DNA from: Diprion similis
Lineage: Eukaryota > Arthropoda > Insecta > Hymenoptera > Diprionidae
Reading direction: 5' to 3'
Assembly: GCF_021155765.1 (NCBI RefSeq)
Contig: NC_060115.1
Span: 8,536,493-8,600,492 of the forward strand
Length of the DNA: 64,000 nucleotides
Positions within the stretch are counted from its first letter, which is position 1; each line of letters begins with the position of its first letter. Positions 48,101 to 63,100 of this stretch are shown one piece after another. The notes under the pieces are model-generated. The model was given only the letters and a program-made list of their open reading frames with translations. It ran no database searches and had not been told where the DNA came from. A program made the position numbers and the translations under genes.

Positions 48101-51100
48101 GTTGCTCGCAGCGTATTGGGACTGCGTTTAATCGATTTCTCTCGCAAAATTACGTCGGAATAGTGCCCTACAGAATTAATTGCAGCACTTTTCAAAGTCG
48201 TCGAAATTTTCACCAAAAATGCAAAGGGGTTAGCCTTGGATTTTTTTTGGCCGAAAAATCTTTTGTCTGGGAATCGATTCGTATGACGTTTTCTAGACTA
48301 ATTCGACGCCCAGGAACTCAGAAAACACATCAAAAATAGCGTAGGACCAGCAGCAGAGAAATGACGACGAAAATCATGAGTTTTTCGGCTGTAACTTTAC
48401 AGGTGTTGCTCGCAGCGTATTGGGACTGCGTTTAATCGATTTCTCTCGCAAAATTACGTCGGAATAGTGCCCTACAGAATTAATTGCAGCACTTTTCAAA
48501 GTCGTCGAAATTTTCACCAAAAATGCAAAGGGGTTAGCCTTGGATTTTTTTTGGCCGAAAAATCTTTTGTCTGGGAATCGATTCGTATGACGTTTTCTAG
48601 ACTAATTCGACGCCCAGGAACTCAGAAAACACATCAAAAATAGCGTAGGACCAGCAGCAGAGAAATGACGACGAAAATCATGAGTTTTTCGGCTGTAACT
48701 TTACAGGTGTTGCTCGCAGCGTATTGGGACTGCGTTTAATCGATTTCTCTCGCAAAATTACGTCGGAATAGTGCCCTACAGAATTAATTGCAGCACTTTT
48801 CAAAGTCGTCGAAATTTTCACCAAAAATGCAAAGGGGTCAGCCTTGGATTTTTTTTGGCCGAAAAATCTTTTGTCTGGGAATCGATTCGTATGACGTTTT
48901 CTAGACTAATTCGACGCCCAGGAACTCAGAAAACACATCAAAAATAGCGTAGGACCAGCAGCAGAGAAATGACGACGAAAATCATGAGTTTTTCGGCTGT
49001 AACTTTACAGGTGTTGCTCGCAGCGTATTGGGACTGCGTTTAATCGATTTCTCTCGCAAAATTACGTCGGAATAGTGCCCTACAGAATTAATTGCAGCAC
49101 TTTTCAAAGTCGTCGAAATTTTCACCAAAAATGCAAAGGGGTCAGCCTTGGATTTTTTTTGGCCGAAAAATCTTTTGTCTGGGAATCGATTCGTATGACG
49201 TTTTCTAGACTAATTCGACGCCCAGGAACTCAGAAAACACATCAAAAATAGCGTAGGACCAGCAGCAGAGAAATGACGACGAAAATCATGAGTTTTTCGG
49301 CTGTAACTTTACAGGTGTTGCTCGCAGCGTATTGGGACTGCGTTTAATCGATTTCTCTCGCAAAATTACGTCGGAATAGTGCCCTACAGAATTAATTGCA
49401 GCACTTTTCAAAGTCGTCGAAATTTTCACCAAAAATGCAAAGGGGTTAGCCTTGGATTTTTTTTGGCCGAAAAATCTTTTGTCTGGGAATCGATTCGTAT
49501 GACGTTTTCTAGACTAATTCGACGCCCAGGAACTCAGAAAACACATCAAAAATAGCGTAGGACCAGCAGCAGAGAAATGACGACGAAAATCATGAGTTTT
49601 TCGGCTGTAACTTTACAGGTGTTGCTCGCAGCGTATTGGGACTGCGTTTAATCGATTTCTCTCGCAAAATTACGTCGGAATAGTGCCCTACAGAATTAAT
49701 TGCAGCACTTTTCAAAGTCGTCGAAATTTTCACCAAAAATGCAAAGGGGTTAGCCTTGGATTTTTTTTGGCCGAAAAATCTTTTGTCTGGGAATCGATTC
49801 GTATGACGTTTTCTAGACTAATTCGACGCCCAGGAACTCAGAAAACACATCAAAAATAGCGTAGGACCAGCAGCAGAGAAATGACGACGAAAATCATGAG
49901 TTTTTCGGCTGTAACTTTACAGGTGTTGCTCGCAGCGTATTGGGACTGCGTTTAATCGATTTCTCTCGCAAAATTACGTCGGAATAGTGCCCTACAGAAT
50001 TAATTGCAGCACTTTTCAAAGTCGTCGAAATTTTCACCAAAAATGCAAAGGGGTTAGCCTTGGATTTTTTTTGGCCGAAAAATCTTTTGTCTGGGAATCG
50101 ATTCGTATGACGTTTTCTAGACTAATTCGACGCCCAGGAACTCAGAAAACACATCAAAAATAGCGTAGGACCAGCAGCAGAGAAATGACGACGAAAATCA
50201 TGAGTTTTTCGGCTGTAACTTTACAGGTGTTGCTCGCAGCGTATTGGGACTGCGTTTAATCGATTTCTCTCGCAAAATTACGTCGGAATAGTGCCCTACA
50301 GAATTAATTGCAGCACTTTTCAAAGTCGTCGAAATTTTCACCAAAAATGCAAAGGGGTCAGCCTTGGATTTTTTTTGGCCGAAAAATCTTTTGTCTGGGA
50401 ATCGATTCGTATGACGTTTTCTAGACTAATTCGACGCCCAGGAACTCAGAAAACACATCAAAAATAGCGTAGGACCAGCAGCAGAGAAATGACGACGAAA
50501 ATCATGAGTTTTTCGGCTGTAACTTTACAGGTGTTGCTCGCAGCGTATTGGGACTGCGTTTAATCGATTTCTCTCGCAAAATTACGTCGGAATAGTGCCC
50601 TACAGAATTAATTGCAGCACTTTTCAAAGTCGTCGAAATTTTCACCAAAAATGCAAAGGGGTCAGCCTTGGATTTTTTTTGGCCGAAAAATCTTTTGTCT
50701 GGGAATCGATTCGTATGACGTTTTCTAGACTAATTCGACGCCCAGGAACTCAGAAAACACATCAAAAATAGCGTAGGACCAGCAGCAGAGAAATGACGAC
50801 GAAAATCATGAGTTTTTCGGCTGTAACTTTACAGGTGTTGCTCGCAGCGTATTGGGACTGCGTTTAATCGATTTCTCTCGCAAAATTACGTCGGAATAGT
50901 GCCCTACAGAATTAATTGCAGCACTTTTCAAAGTCGTCGAAATTTTCACCAAAAATGCAAAGGGGTTAGCCTTGGATTTTTTTTGGCCGAAAAATCTTTT
51001 GTCTGGGAATCGATTCGTATGACGTTTTCTAGACTAATTCGACGCCCAGGAACTCAGAAAACACATCAAAAATAGCGTAGGACCAGCAGCAGAGAAATGA

Positions 51101-54100
51101 CGACGAAAATCATGAGTTTTTCGGCTGTAACTTTACAGGTGTTGCTCGCAGCGTATTGGGACTGCGTTTAATCGATTTCTCTCGCAAAATTACGTCGGAA
51201 TAGTGCCCTACAGAATTAATTGCAGCACTTTTCAAAGTCGTCGAAATTTTCACCAAAAATGCAAAGGGGTTAGCCTTGGATTTTTTTTGGCCGAAAAATC
51301 TTTTGTCTGGGAATCGATTCGTATGACGTTTTCTAGACTAATTCGACGCCCAGGAACTCAGAAAACACATCAAAAATAGCGTAGGACCAGCAGCAGAGAA
51401 ATGACGACGAAAATCATGAGTTTTTCGGCTGTAACTTTACAGGTGTTGCTCGCAGCGTATTGGGACTGCGTTTAATCGATTTCTCTCGCAAAATTACGTC
51501 GGAATAGTGCCCTACAGAATTAATTGCAGCACTTTTCAAAGTCGTCGAAATTTTCACCAAAAATGCAAAGGGGTTAGCCTTGGATTTTTTTTGGCCGAAA
51601 AATCTTTTGTCTGGGAATCGATTCGTATGACGTTTTCTAGACTAATTCGACGCCCAGGAACTCAGAAAACACATCAAAAATAGCGTAGGACCAGCAGCAG
51701 AGAAATGACGACGAAAATCATGAGTTTTTCGGCTGTAACTTTACAGGTGTTGCTCGCAGCGTATTGGGACTGCGTTTAATCGATTTCTCTCGCAAAATTA
51801 CGTCGGAATAGTGCCCTACAGAATTAATTGCAGCACTTTTCAAAGTCGTCGAAATTTTCACCAAAAATGCAAAGGGGTTAGCCTTGGATTTTTTTTGGCC
51901 GAAAAATCTTTTGTCTGGGAATCGATTCGTATGACGTTTTCTAGACTAATTCGACGCCCAGGAACTCAGAAAACACATCAAAAATAGCGTAGGACCAGCA
52001 GCAGAGAAATGACGACGAAAATCATGAGTTTTTCGGCTGTAACTTTACAGGTGTTGCTCGCAGCGTATTGGGACTGCGTTTAATCGATTTCTCTCGCAAA
52101 ATTACGTCGGAATAGTGCCCTACAGAATTAATTGCAGCACTTTTCAAAGTCGTCGAAATTTTCACCAAAAATGCAAAGGGGTTAGCCTTGGATTTTTTTT
52201 GGCCGAAAAATCTTTTGTCTGGGAATCGATTCGTATGACGTTTTCTAGACTAATTCGACGCCCAGGAACTCAGAAAACACATCAAAAATAGCGTAGGACC
52301 AGCAGCAGAGAAATGACGACGAAAATCATGAGTTTTTCGGCTGTAACTTTACAGGTGTTGCTCGCAGCGTATTGGGACTGCGTTTAATCGATTTCTCTCG
52401 CAAAATTACGTCGGAATAGTGCCCTACAGAATTAATTGCAGCACTTTTCAAAGTCGTCGAAATTTTCACCAAAAATGCAAAGGGGTTAGCCTTGGATTTT
52501 TTTTGGCCGAAAAATCTTTTGTCTGGGAATCGATTCGTATGACGTTTTCTAGACTAATTCGACGCCCAGGAACTCAGAAAACACATCAAAAATAGCGTAG
52601 GACCAGCAGCAGAGAAATGACGACGAAAATCATGAGTTTTTCGGCTGTAACTTTACAGGTGTTGCTCGCAGCGTATTGGGACTGCGTTTAATCGATTTCT
52701 CTCGCAAAATTACGTCGGAATAGTGCCCTACAGAATTAATTGCAGCACTTTTCAAAGTCGTCGAAATTTTCACCAAAAATGCAAAGGGGTTAGCCTTGGA
52801 TTTTTTTTGGCCGAAAAATCTTTTGTCTGGGAATCGATTCGTATGACGTTTTCTAGACTAATTCGACGCCCAGGAACTCAGAAAACACATCAAAAATAGC
52901 GTAGGACCAGCAGCAGAGAAATGACGACGAAAATCATGAGTTTTTCGGCTGTAACTTTACAGGTGTTGCTCGCAGCGTATTGGGACTGCGTTTAATCGAT
53001 TTCTCTCGCAAAATTACGTCGGAATAGTGCCCTACAGAATTAATTGCAGCACTTTTCAAAGTCGTCGAAATTTTCACCAAAAATGCAAAGGGGTTAGCCT
53101 TGGATTTTTTTTGGCCGAAAAATCTTTTGTCTGGGAATCGATTCGTATGACGTTTTCTAGACTAATTCGACGCCCAGGAACTCAGAAAACACATCAAAAA
53201 TAGCGTAGGACCAGCAGCAGAGAAATGACGACGAAAATCATGAGTTTTTCGGCTGTAACTTTACAGGTGTTGCTCGCAGCGTATTGGGACTGCGTTTAAT
53301 CGATTTCTCTCGCAAAATTACGTCGGAATAGTGCCCTACAGAATTAATTGCAGCACTTTTCAAAGTCGTCGAAATTTTCACCAAAAATGCAAAGGGGTTA
53401 GCCTTGGATTTTTTTTGGCCGAAAAATCTTTTGTCTGGGAATCGATTCGTATGACGTTTTCTAGACTAATTCGACGCCCAGGAACTCAGAAAACACATCA
53501 AAAATAGCGTAGGACCAGCAGCAGAGAAATGACGACGAAAATCATGAGTTTTTCGGCTGTAACTTTACAGGTGTTGCTCGCAGCGTATTGGGACTGCGTT
53601 TAATCGATTTCTCTCGCAAAATTACGTCGGAATAGTGCCCTACAGAATTAATTGCAGCACTTTTCAAAGTCGTCGAAATTTTCACCAAAAATGCAAAGGG
53701 GTTAGCCTTGGATTTTTTTTGGCCGAAAAATCTTTTGTCTGGGAATCGATTCGTATGACGTTTTCTAGACTAATTCGACGCCCAGGAACTCAGAAAACAC
53801 ATCAAAAATAGCGTAGGACCAGCAGCAGAGAAATGACGACGAAAATCATGAGTTTTTCGGCTGTAACTTTACAGGTGTTGCTCGCAGCGTATTGGGACTG
53901 CGTTTAATCGATTTCTCTCGCAAAATTACGTCGGAATAGTGCCCTACAGAATTAATTGCAGCACTTTTCAAAGTCGTCGAAATTTTCACCAAAAATGCAA
54001 AGGGGTTAGCCTTGGATTTTTTTTGGCCGAAAAATCTTTTGTCTGGGAATCGATTCGTATGACGTTTTCTAGACTAATTCGACGCCCAGGAACTCAGAAA

Positions 54101-57100
54101 ACACATCAAAAATAGCGTAGGACCAGCAGCAGAGAAATGACGACGAAAATCATGAGTTTTTCGGCTGTAACTTTACAGGTGTTGCTCGCAGCGTATTGGG
54201 ACTGCGTTTAATCGATTTCTCTCGCAAAATTACGTCGGAATAGTGCCCTACAGAATTAATTGCAGCACTTTTCAAAGTCGTCGAAATTTTCACCAAAAAT
54301 GCAAAGGGGTTAGCCTTGGATTTTTTTTGGCCGAAAAATCTTTTGTCTGGGAATCGATTCGTATGACGTTTTCTAGACTAATTCGACGCCCAGGAACTCA
54401 GAAAACACATCAAAAATAGCGTAGGACCAGCAGCAGAGAAATGACGACGAAAATCATGAGTTTTTCGGCTGTAACTTTACAGGTGTTGCTCGCAGCGTAT
54501 TGGGACTGCGTTTAATCGATTTCTCTCGCAAAATTACGTCGGAATAGTGCCCTACAGAATTAATTGCAGCACTTTTCAAAGTCGTCGAAATTTTCACCAA
54601 AAATGCAAAGGGGTTAGCCTTGGATTTTTTTTGGCCGAAAAATCTTTTGTCTGGGAATCGATTCGTATGACGTTTTCTAGACTAATTCGACGCCCAGGAA
54701 CTCAGAAAACACATCAAAAATAGCGTAGGACCAGCAGCAGAGAAATGACGACGAAAATCATGAGTTTTTCGGCTGTAACTTTACAGGTGTTGCTCGCAGC
54801 GTATTGGGACTGCGTTTAATCGATTTCTCTCGCAAAATTACGTCGGAATAGTGCCCTACAGAATTAATTGCAGCACTTTTCAAAGTCGTCGAAATTTTCA
54901 CCAAAAATGCAAAGGGGTTAGCCTTGGATTTTTTTTGGCCGAAAAATCTTTTGTCTGGGAATCGATTCGTATGACGTTTTCTAGACTAATTCGACGCCCA
55001 GGAACTCAGAAAACACATCAAAAATAGCGTAGGACCAGCAGCAGAGAAATGACGACGAAAATCATGAGTTTTTCGGCTGTAACTTTACAGGTGTTGCTCG
55101 CAGCGTATTGGGACTGCGTTTAATCGATTTCTCTCGCAAAATTACGTCGGAATAGTGCCCTACAGAATTAATTGCAGCACTTTTCAAAGTCGTCGAAATT
55201 TTCACCAAAAATGCAAAGGGGTTAGCCTTGGATTTTTTTTGGCCGAAAAATCTTTTGTCTGGGAATCGATTCGTATGACGTTTTCTAGACTAATTCGACG
55301 CCCAGGAACTCAGAAAACACATCAAAAATAGCGTAGGACCAGCAGCAGAGAAATGACGACGAAAATCATGAGTTTTTCGGCTGTAACTTTACAGGTGTTG
55401 CTCGCAGCGTATTGGGACTGCGTTTAATCGATTTCTCTCGCAAAATTACGTCGGAATAGTGCCCTACAGAATTAATTGCAGCACTTTTCAAAGTCGTCGA
55501 AATTTTCACCAAAAATGCAAAGGGGTTAGCCTTGGATTTTTTTTGGCCGAAAAATCTTTTGTCTGGGAATCGATTCGTATGACGTTTTCTAGACTAATTC
55601 GACGCCCAGGAACTCAGAAAACACATCAAAAATAGCGTAGGACCAGCAGCAGAGAAATGACGACGAAAATCATGAGTTTTTCGGCTGTAACTTTACAGGT
55701 GTTGCTCGCAGCGTATTGGGACTGCGTTTAATCGATTTCTCTCGCAAAATTACGTCGGAATAGTGCCCTACAGAATTAATTGCAGCACTTTTCAAAGTCG
55801 TCGAAATTTTCACCAAAAATGCAAAGGGGTTAGCCTTGGATTTTTTTTGGCCGAAAAATCTTTTGTCTGGGAATCGATTCGTATGACGTTTTCTAGACTA
55901 ATTCGACGCCCAGGAACTCAGAAAACACATCAAAAATAGCGTAGGACCAGCAGCAGAGAAATGACGACGAAAATCATGAGTTTTTCGGCTGTAACTTTAC
56001 AGGTGTTGCTCGCAGCGTATTGGGACTGCGTTTAATCGATTTCTCTCGCAAAATTACGTCGGAATAGTGCCCTACAGAATTAATTGCAGCACTTTTCAAA
56101 GTCGTCGAAATTTTCACCAAAAATGCAAAGGGGTTAGCCTTGGATTTTTTTTGGCCGAAAAATCTTTTGTCTGGGAATCGATTCGTATGACGTTTTCTAG
56201 ACTAATTCGACGCCCAGGAACTCAGAAAACACATCAAAAATAGCGTAGGACCAGCAGCAGAGAAATGACGACGAAAATCATGAGTTTTTCGGCTGTAACT
56301 TTACAGGTGTTGCTCGCAGCGTATTGGGACTGCGTTTAATCGATTTCTCTCGCAAAATTACGTCGGAATAGTGCCCTACAGAATTAATTGCAGCACTTTT
56401 CAAAGTCGTCGAAATTTTCACCAAAAATGCAAAGGGGTTAGCCTTGGATTTTTTTTGGCCGAAAAATCTTTTGTCTGGGAATCGATTCGTATGACGTTTT
56501 CTAGACTAATTCGACGCCCAGGAACTCAGAAAACACATCAAAAATAGCGTAGGACCAGCAGCAGAGAAATGACGACGAAAATCATGAGTTTTTCGGCTGT
56601 AACTTTACAGGTGTTGCTCGCAGCGTATTGGGACTGCGTTTAATCGATTTCTCTCGCAAAATTACGTCGGAATAGTGCCCTACAGAATTAATTGCAGCAC
56701 TTTTCAAAGTCGTCGAAATTTTCACCAAAAATGCAAAGGGGTTAGCCTTGGATTTTTTTTGGCCGAAAAATCTTTTGTCTGGGAATCGATTCGTATGACG
56801 TTTTCTAGACTAATTCGACGCCCAGGAACTCAGAAAACACATCAAAAATAGCGTAGGACCAGCAGCAGAGAAATGACGACGAAAATCATGAGTTTTTCGG
56901 CTGTAACTTTACAGGTGTTGCTCGCAGCGTATTGGGACTGCGTTTAATCGATTTCTCTCGCAAAATTACGTCGGAATAGTGCCCTACAGAATTAATTGCA
57001 GCACTTTTCAAAGTCGTCGAAATTTTCACCAAAAATGCAAAGGGGTTAGCCTTGGATTTTTTTTGGCCGAAAAATCTTTTGTCTGGGAATCGATTCGTAT

Positions 57101-60100
57101 GACGTTTTCTAGACTAATTCGACGCCCAGGAACTCAGAAAACACATCAAAAATAGCGTAGGACCAGCAGCAGAGAAATGACGACGAAAATCATGAGTTTT
57201 TCGGCTGTAACTTTACAGGTGTTGCTCGCAGCGTATTGGGACTGCGTTTAATCGATTTCTCTCGCAAAATTACGTCGGAATAGTGCCCTACAGAATTAAT
57301 TGCAGCACTTTTCAAAGTCGTCGAAATTTTCACCAAAAATGCAAAGGGGTTAGCCTTGGATTTTTTTTGGCCGAAAAATCTTTTGTCTGGGAATCGATTC
57401 GTATGACGTTTTCTAGACTAATTCGACGCCCAGGAACTCAGAAAACACATCAAAAATAGCGTAGGACCAGCAGCAGAGAAATGACGACGAAAATCATGAG
57501 TTTTTCGGCTGTAACTTTACAGGTGTTGCTCGCAGCGTATTGGGACTGCGTTTAATCGATTTCTCTCGCAAAATTACGTCGGAATAGTGCCCTACAGAAT
57601 TAATTGCAGCACTTTTCAAAGTCGTCGAAATTTTCACCAAAAATGCAAAGGGGTTAGCCTTGGATTTTTTTTGGCCGAAAAATCTTTTGTCTGGGAATCG
57701 ATTCGTATGACGTTTTCTAGACTAATTCGACGCCCAGGAACTCAGAAAACACATCAAAAATAGCGTAGGACCAGCAGCAGAGAAATGACGACGAAAATCA
57801 TGAGTTTTTCGGCTGTAACTTTACAGGTGTTGCTCGCAGCGTATTGGGACTGCGTTTAATCGATTTCTCTCGCAAAATTACGTCGGAATAGTGCCCTACA
57901 GAATTAATTGCAGCACTTTTCAAAGTCGTCGAAATTTTCACCAAAAATGCAAAGGGGTTAGCCTTGGATTTTTTTTGGCCGAAAAATCTTTTGTCTGGGA
58001 ATCGATTCGTATGACGTTTTCTAGACTAATTCGACGCCCAGGAACTCAGAAAACACATCAAAAATAGCGTAGGACCAGCAGCAGAGAAATGACGACGAAA
58101 ATCATGAGTTTTTCGGCTGTAACTTTACAGGTGTTGCTCGCAGCGTATTGGGACTGCGTTTAATCGATTTCTCTCGCAAAATTACGTCGGAATAGTGCCC
58201 TACAGAATTAATTGCAGCACTTTTCAAAGTCGTCGAAATTTTCACCAAAAATGCAAAGGGGTTAGCCTTGGATTTTTTTTGGCCGAAAAATCTTTTGTCT
58301 GGGAATCGATTCGTATGACGTTTTCTAGACTAATTCGACGCCCAGGAACTCAGAAAACACATCAAAAATAGCGTAGGACCAGCAGCAGAGAAATGACGAC
58401 GAAAATCATGAGTTTTTCGGCTGTAACTTTACAGGTGTTGCTCGCAGCGTATTGGGACTGCGTTTAATCGATTTCTCTCGCAAAATTACGTCGGAATAGT
58501 GCCCTACAGAATTAATTGCAGCACTTTTCAAAGTCGTCGAAATTTTCACCAAAAATGCAAAGGGGTTAGCCTTGGATTTTTTTTGGCCGAAAAATCTTTT
58601 GTCTGGGAATCGATTCGTATGACGTTTTCTAGACTAATTCGACGCCCAGGAACTCAGAAAACACATCAAAAATAGCGTAGGACCAGCAGCAGAGAAATGA
58701 CGACGAAAATCATGAGTTTTTCGGCTGTAACTTTACAGGTGTTGCTCGCAGCGTATTGGGACTGCGTTTAATCGATTTCTCTCGCAAAATTACGTCGGAA
58801 TAGTGCCCTACAGAATTAATTGCAGCACTTTTCAAAGTCGTCGAAATTTTCACCAAAAATGCAAAGGGGTTAGCCTTGGATTTTTTTTGGCCGAAAAATC
58901 TTTTGTCTGGGAATCGATTCGTATGACGTTTTCTAGACTAATTCGACGCCCAGGAACTCAGAAAACACATCAAAAATAGCGTAGGACCAGCAGCAGAGAA
59001 ATGACGACGAAAATCATGAGTTTTTCGGCTGTAACTTTACAGGTGTTGCTCGCAGCGTATTGGGACTGCGTTTAATCGATTTCTCTCGCAAAATTACGTC
59101 GGAATAGTGCCCTACAGAATTAATTGCAGCACTTTTCAAAGTCGTCGAAATTTTCACCAAAAATGCAAAGGGGTTAGCCTTGGATTTTTTTTGGCCGAAA
59201 AATCTTTTGTCTGGGAATCGATTCGTATGACGTTTTCTAGACTAATTCGACGCCCAGGAACTCAGAAAACACATCAAAAATAGCGTAGGACCAGCAGCAG
59301 AGAAATGACGACGAAAATCATGAGTTTTTCGGCTGTAACTTTACAGGTGTTGCTCGCAGCGTATTGGGACTGCGTTTAATCGATTTCTCTCGCAAAATTA
59401 CGTCGGAATAGTGCCCTACAGAATTAATTGCAGCACTTTTCAAAGTCGTCGAAATTTTCACCAAAAATGCAAAGGGGTTAGCCTTGGATTTTTTTTGGCC
59501 GAAAAATCTTTTGTCTGGGAATCGATTCGTATGACGTTTTCTAGACTAATTCGACGCCCAGGAACTCAGAAAACACATCAAAAATAGCGTAGGACCAGCA
59601 GCAGAGAAATGACGACGAAAATCATGAGTTTTTCGGCTGTAACTTTACAGGTGTTGCTCGCAGCGTATTGGGACTGCGTTTAATCGATTTCTCTCGCAAA
59701 ATTACGTCGGAATAGTGCCCTACAGAATTAATTGCAGCACTTTTCAAAGTCGTCGAAATTTTCACCAAAAATGCAAAGGGGTTAGCCTTGGATTTTTTTT
59801 GGCCGAAAAATCTTTTGTCTGGGAATCGATTCGTATGACGTTTTCTAGACTAATTCGACGCCCAGGAACTCAGAAAACACATCAAAAATAGCGTAGGACC
59901 AGCAGCAGAGAAATGACGACGAAAATCATGAGTTTTTCGGCTGTAACTTTACAGGTGTTGCTCGCAGCGTATTGGGACTGCGTTTAATCGATTTCTCTCG
60001 CAAAATTACGTCGGAATAGTGCCCTACAGAATTAATTGCAGCACTTTTCAAAGTCGTCGAAATTTTCACCAAAAATGCAAAGGGGTTAGCCTTGGATTTT

Positions 60101-63100
60101 TTTTGGCCGAAAAATCTTTTGTCTGGGAATCGATTCGTATGACGTTTTCTAGACTAATTCGACGCCCAGGAACTCAGAAAACACATCAAAAATAGCGTAG
60201 GACCAGCAGCAGAGAAATGACGACGAAAATCATGAGTTTTTCGGCTGTAACTTTACAGGTGTTGCTCGCAGCGTATTGGGACTGCGTTTAATCGATTTCT
60301 CTCGCAAAATTACGTCGGAATAGTGCCCTACAGAATTAATTGCAGCACTTTTCAAAGTCGTCGAAATTTTCACCAAAAATGCAAAGGGGTTAGCCTTGGA
60401 TTTTTTTTGGCCGAAAAATCTTTTGTCTGGGAATCGATTCGTATGACGTTTTCTAGACTAATTCGACGCCCAGGAACTCAGAAAACACATCAAAAATAGC
60501 GTAGGACCAGCAGCAGAGAAATGACGACGAAAATCATGAGTTTTTCGGCTGTAACTTTACAGGTGTTGCTCGCAGCGTATTGGGACTGCGTTTAATCGAT
60601 TTCTCTCGCAAAATTACGTCGGAATAGTGCCCTACAGAATTAATTGCAGCACTTTTCAAAGTCGTCGAAATTTTCACCAAAAATGCAAAGGGGTTAGCCT
60701 TGGATTTTTTTTGGCCGAAAAATCTTTTGTCTGGGAATCGATTCGTATGACGTTTTCTAGACTAATTCGACGCCCAGGAACTCAGAAAACACATCAAAAA
60801 TAGCGTAGGACCAGCAGCAGAGAAATGACGACGAAAATCATGAGTTTTTCGGCTGTAACTTTACAGGTGTTGCTCGCAGCGTATTGGGACTGCGTTTAAT
60901 CGATTTCTCTCGCAAAATTACGTCGGAATAGTGCCCTACAGAATTAATTGCAGCACTTTTCAAAGTCGTCGAAATTTTCACCAAAAATGCAAAGGGGTTA
61001 GCCTTGGATTTTTTTTGGCCGAAAAATCTTTTGTCTGGGAATCGATTCGTATGACGTTTTCTAGACTAATTCGACGCCCAGGAACTCAGAAAACACATCA
61101 AAAATAGCGTAGGACCAGCAGCAGAGAAATGACGACGAAAATCATGAGTTTTTCGGCTGTAACTTTACAGGTGTTGCTCGCAGCGTATTGGGACTGCGTT
61201 TAATCGATTTCTCTCGCAAAATTACGTCGGAATAGTGCCCTACAGAATTAATTGCAGCACTTTTCAAAGTCGTCGAAATTTTCACCAAAAATGCAAAGGG
61301 GTTAGCCTTGGATTTTTTTTGGCCGAAAAATCTTTTGTCTGGGAATCGATTCGTATGACGTTTTCTAGACTAATTCGACGCCCAGGAACTCAGAAAACAC
61401 ATCAAAAATAGCGTAGGACCAGCAGCAGAGAAATGACGACGAAAATCATGAGTTTTTCGGCTGTAACTTTACAGGTGTTGCTCGCAGCGTATTGGGACTG
61501 CGTTTAATCGATTTCTCTCGCAAAATTACGTCGGAATAGTGCCCTACAGAATTAATTGCAGCACTTTTCAAAGTCGTCGAAATTTTCACCAAAAATGCAA
61601 AGGGGTTAGCCTTGGATTTTTTTTGGCCGAAAAATCTTTTGTCTGGGAATCGATTCGTATGACGTTTTCTAGACTAATTCGACGCCCAGGAACTCAGAAA
61701 ACACATCAAAAATAGCGTAGGACCAGCAGCAGAGAAATGACGACGAAAATCATGAGTTTTTCGGCTGTAACTTTACAGGTGTTGCTCGCAGCGTATTGGG
61801 ACTGCGTTTAATCGATTTCTCTCGCAAAATTACGTCGGAATAGTGCCCTACAGAATTAATTGCAGCACTTTTCAAAGTCGTCGAAATTTTCACCAAAAAT
61901 GCAAAGGGGTTAGCCTTGGATTTTTTTTGGCCGAAAAATCTTTTGTCTGGGAATCGATTCGTATGACGTTTTCTAGACTAATTCGACGCCCAGGAACTCA
62001 GAAAACACATCAAAAATAGCGTAGGACCAGCAGCAGAGAAATGACGACGAAAATCATGAGTTTTTCGGCTGTAACTTTACAGGTGTTGCTCGCAGCGTAT
62101 TGGGACTGCGTTTAATCGATTTCTCTCGCAAAATTACGTCGGAATAGTGCCCTACAGAATTAATTGCAGCACTTTTCAAAGTCGTCGAAATTTTCACCAA
62201 AAATGCAAAGGGGTTAGCCTTGGATTTTTTTTGGCCGAAAAATCTTTTGTCTGGGAATCGATTCGTATGACGTTTTCTAGACTAATTCGACGCCCAGGAA
62301 CTCAGAAAACACATCAAAAATAGCGTAGGACCAGCAGCAGAGAAATGACGACGAAAATCATGAGTTTTTCGGCTGTAACTTTACAGGTGTTGCTCGCAGC
62401 GTATTGGGACTGCGTTTAATCGATTTCTCTCGCAAAATTACGTCGGAATAGTGCCCTACAGAATTAATTGCAGCACTTTTCAAAGTCGTCGAAATTTTCA
62501 CCAAAAATGCAAAGGGGTTAGCCTTGGATTTTTTTTGGCCGAAAAATCTTTTGTCTGGGAATCGATTCGTATGACGTTTTCTAGACTAATTCGACGCCCA
62601 GGAACTCAGAAAACACATCAAAAATAGCGTAGGACCAGCAGCAGAGAAATGACGACGAAAATCATGAGTTTTTCGGCTGTAACTTTACAGGTGTTGCTCG
62701 CAGCGTATTGGGACTGCGTTTAATCGATTTCTCTCGCAAAATTACGTCGGAATAGTGCCCTACAGAATTAATTGCAGCACTTTTCAAAGTCGTCGAAATT
62801 TTCACCAAAAATGCAAAGGGGTTAGCCTTGGATTTTTTTTGGCCGAAAAATCTTTTGTCTGGGAATCGATTCGTATGACGTTTTCTAGACTAATTCGACG
62901 CCCAGGAACTCAGAAAACACATCAAAAATAGCGTAGGACCAGCAGCAGAGAAATGACGACGAAAATCATGAGTTTTTCGGCTGTAACTTTACAGGTGTTG
63001 CTCGCAGCGTATTGGGACTGCGTTTAATCGATTTCTCTCGCAAAATTACGTCGGAATAGTGCCCTACAGAATTAATTGCAGCACTTTTCAAAGTCGTCGA

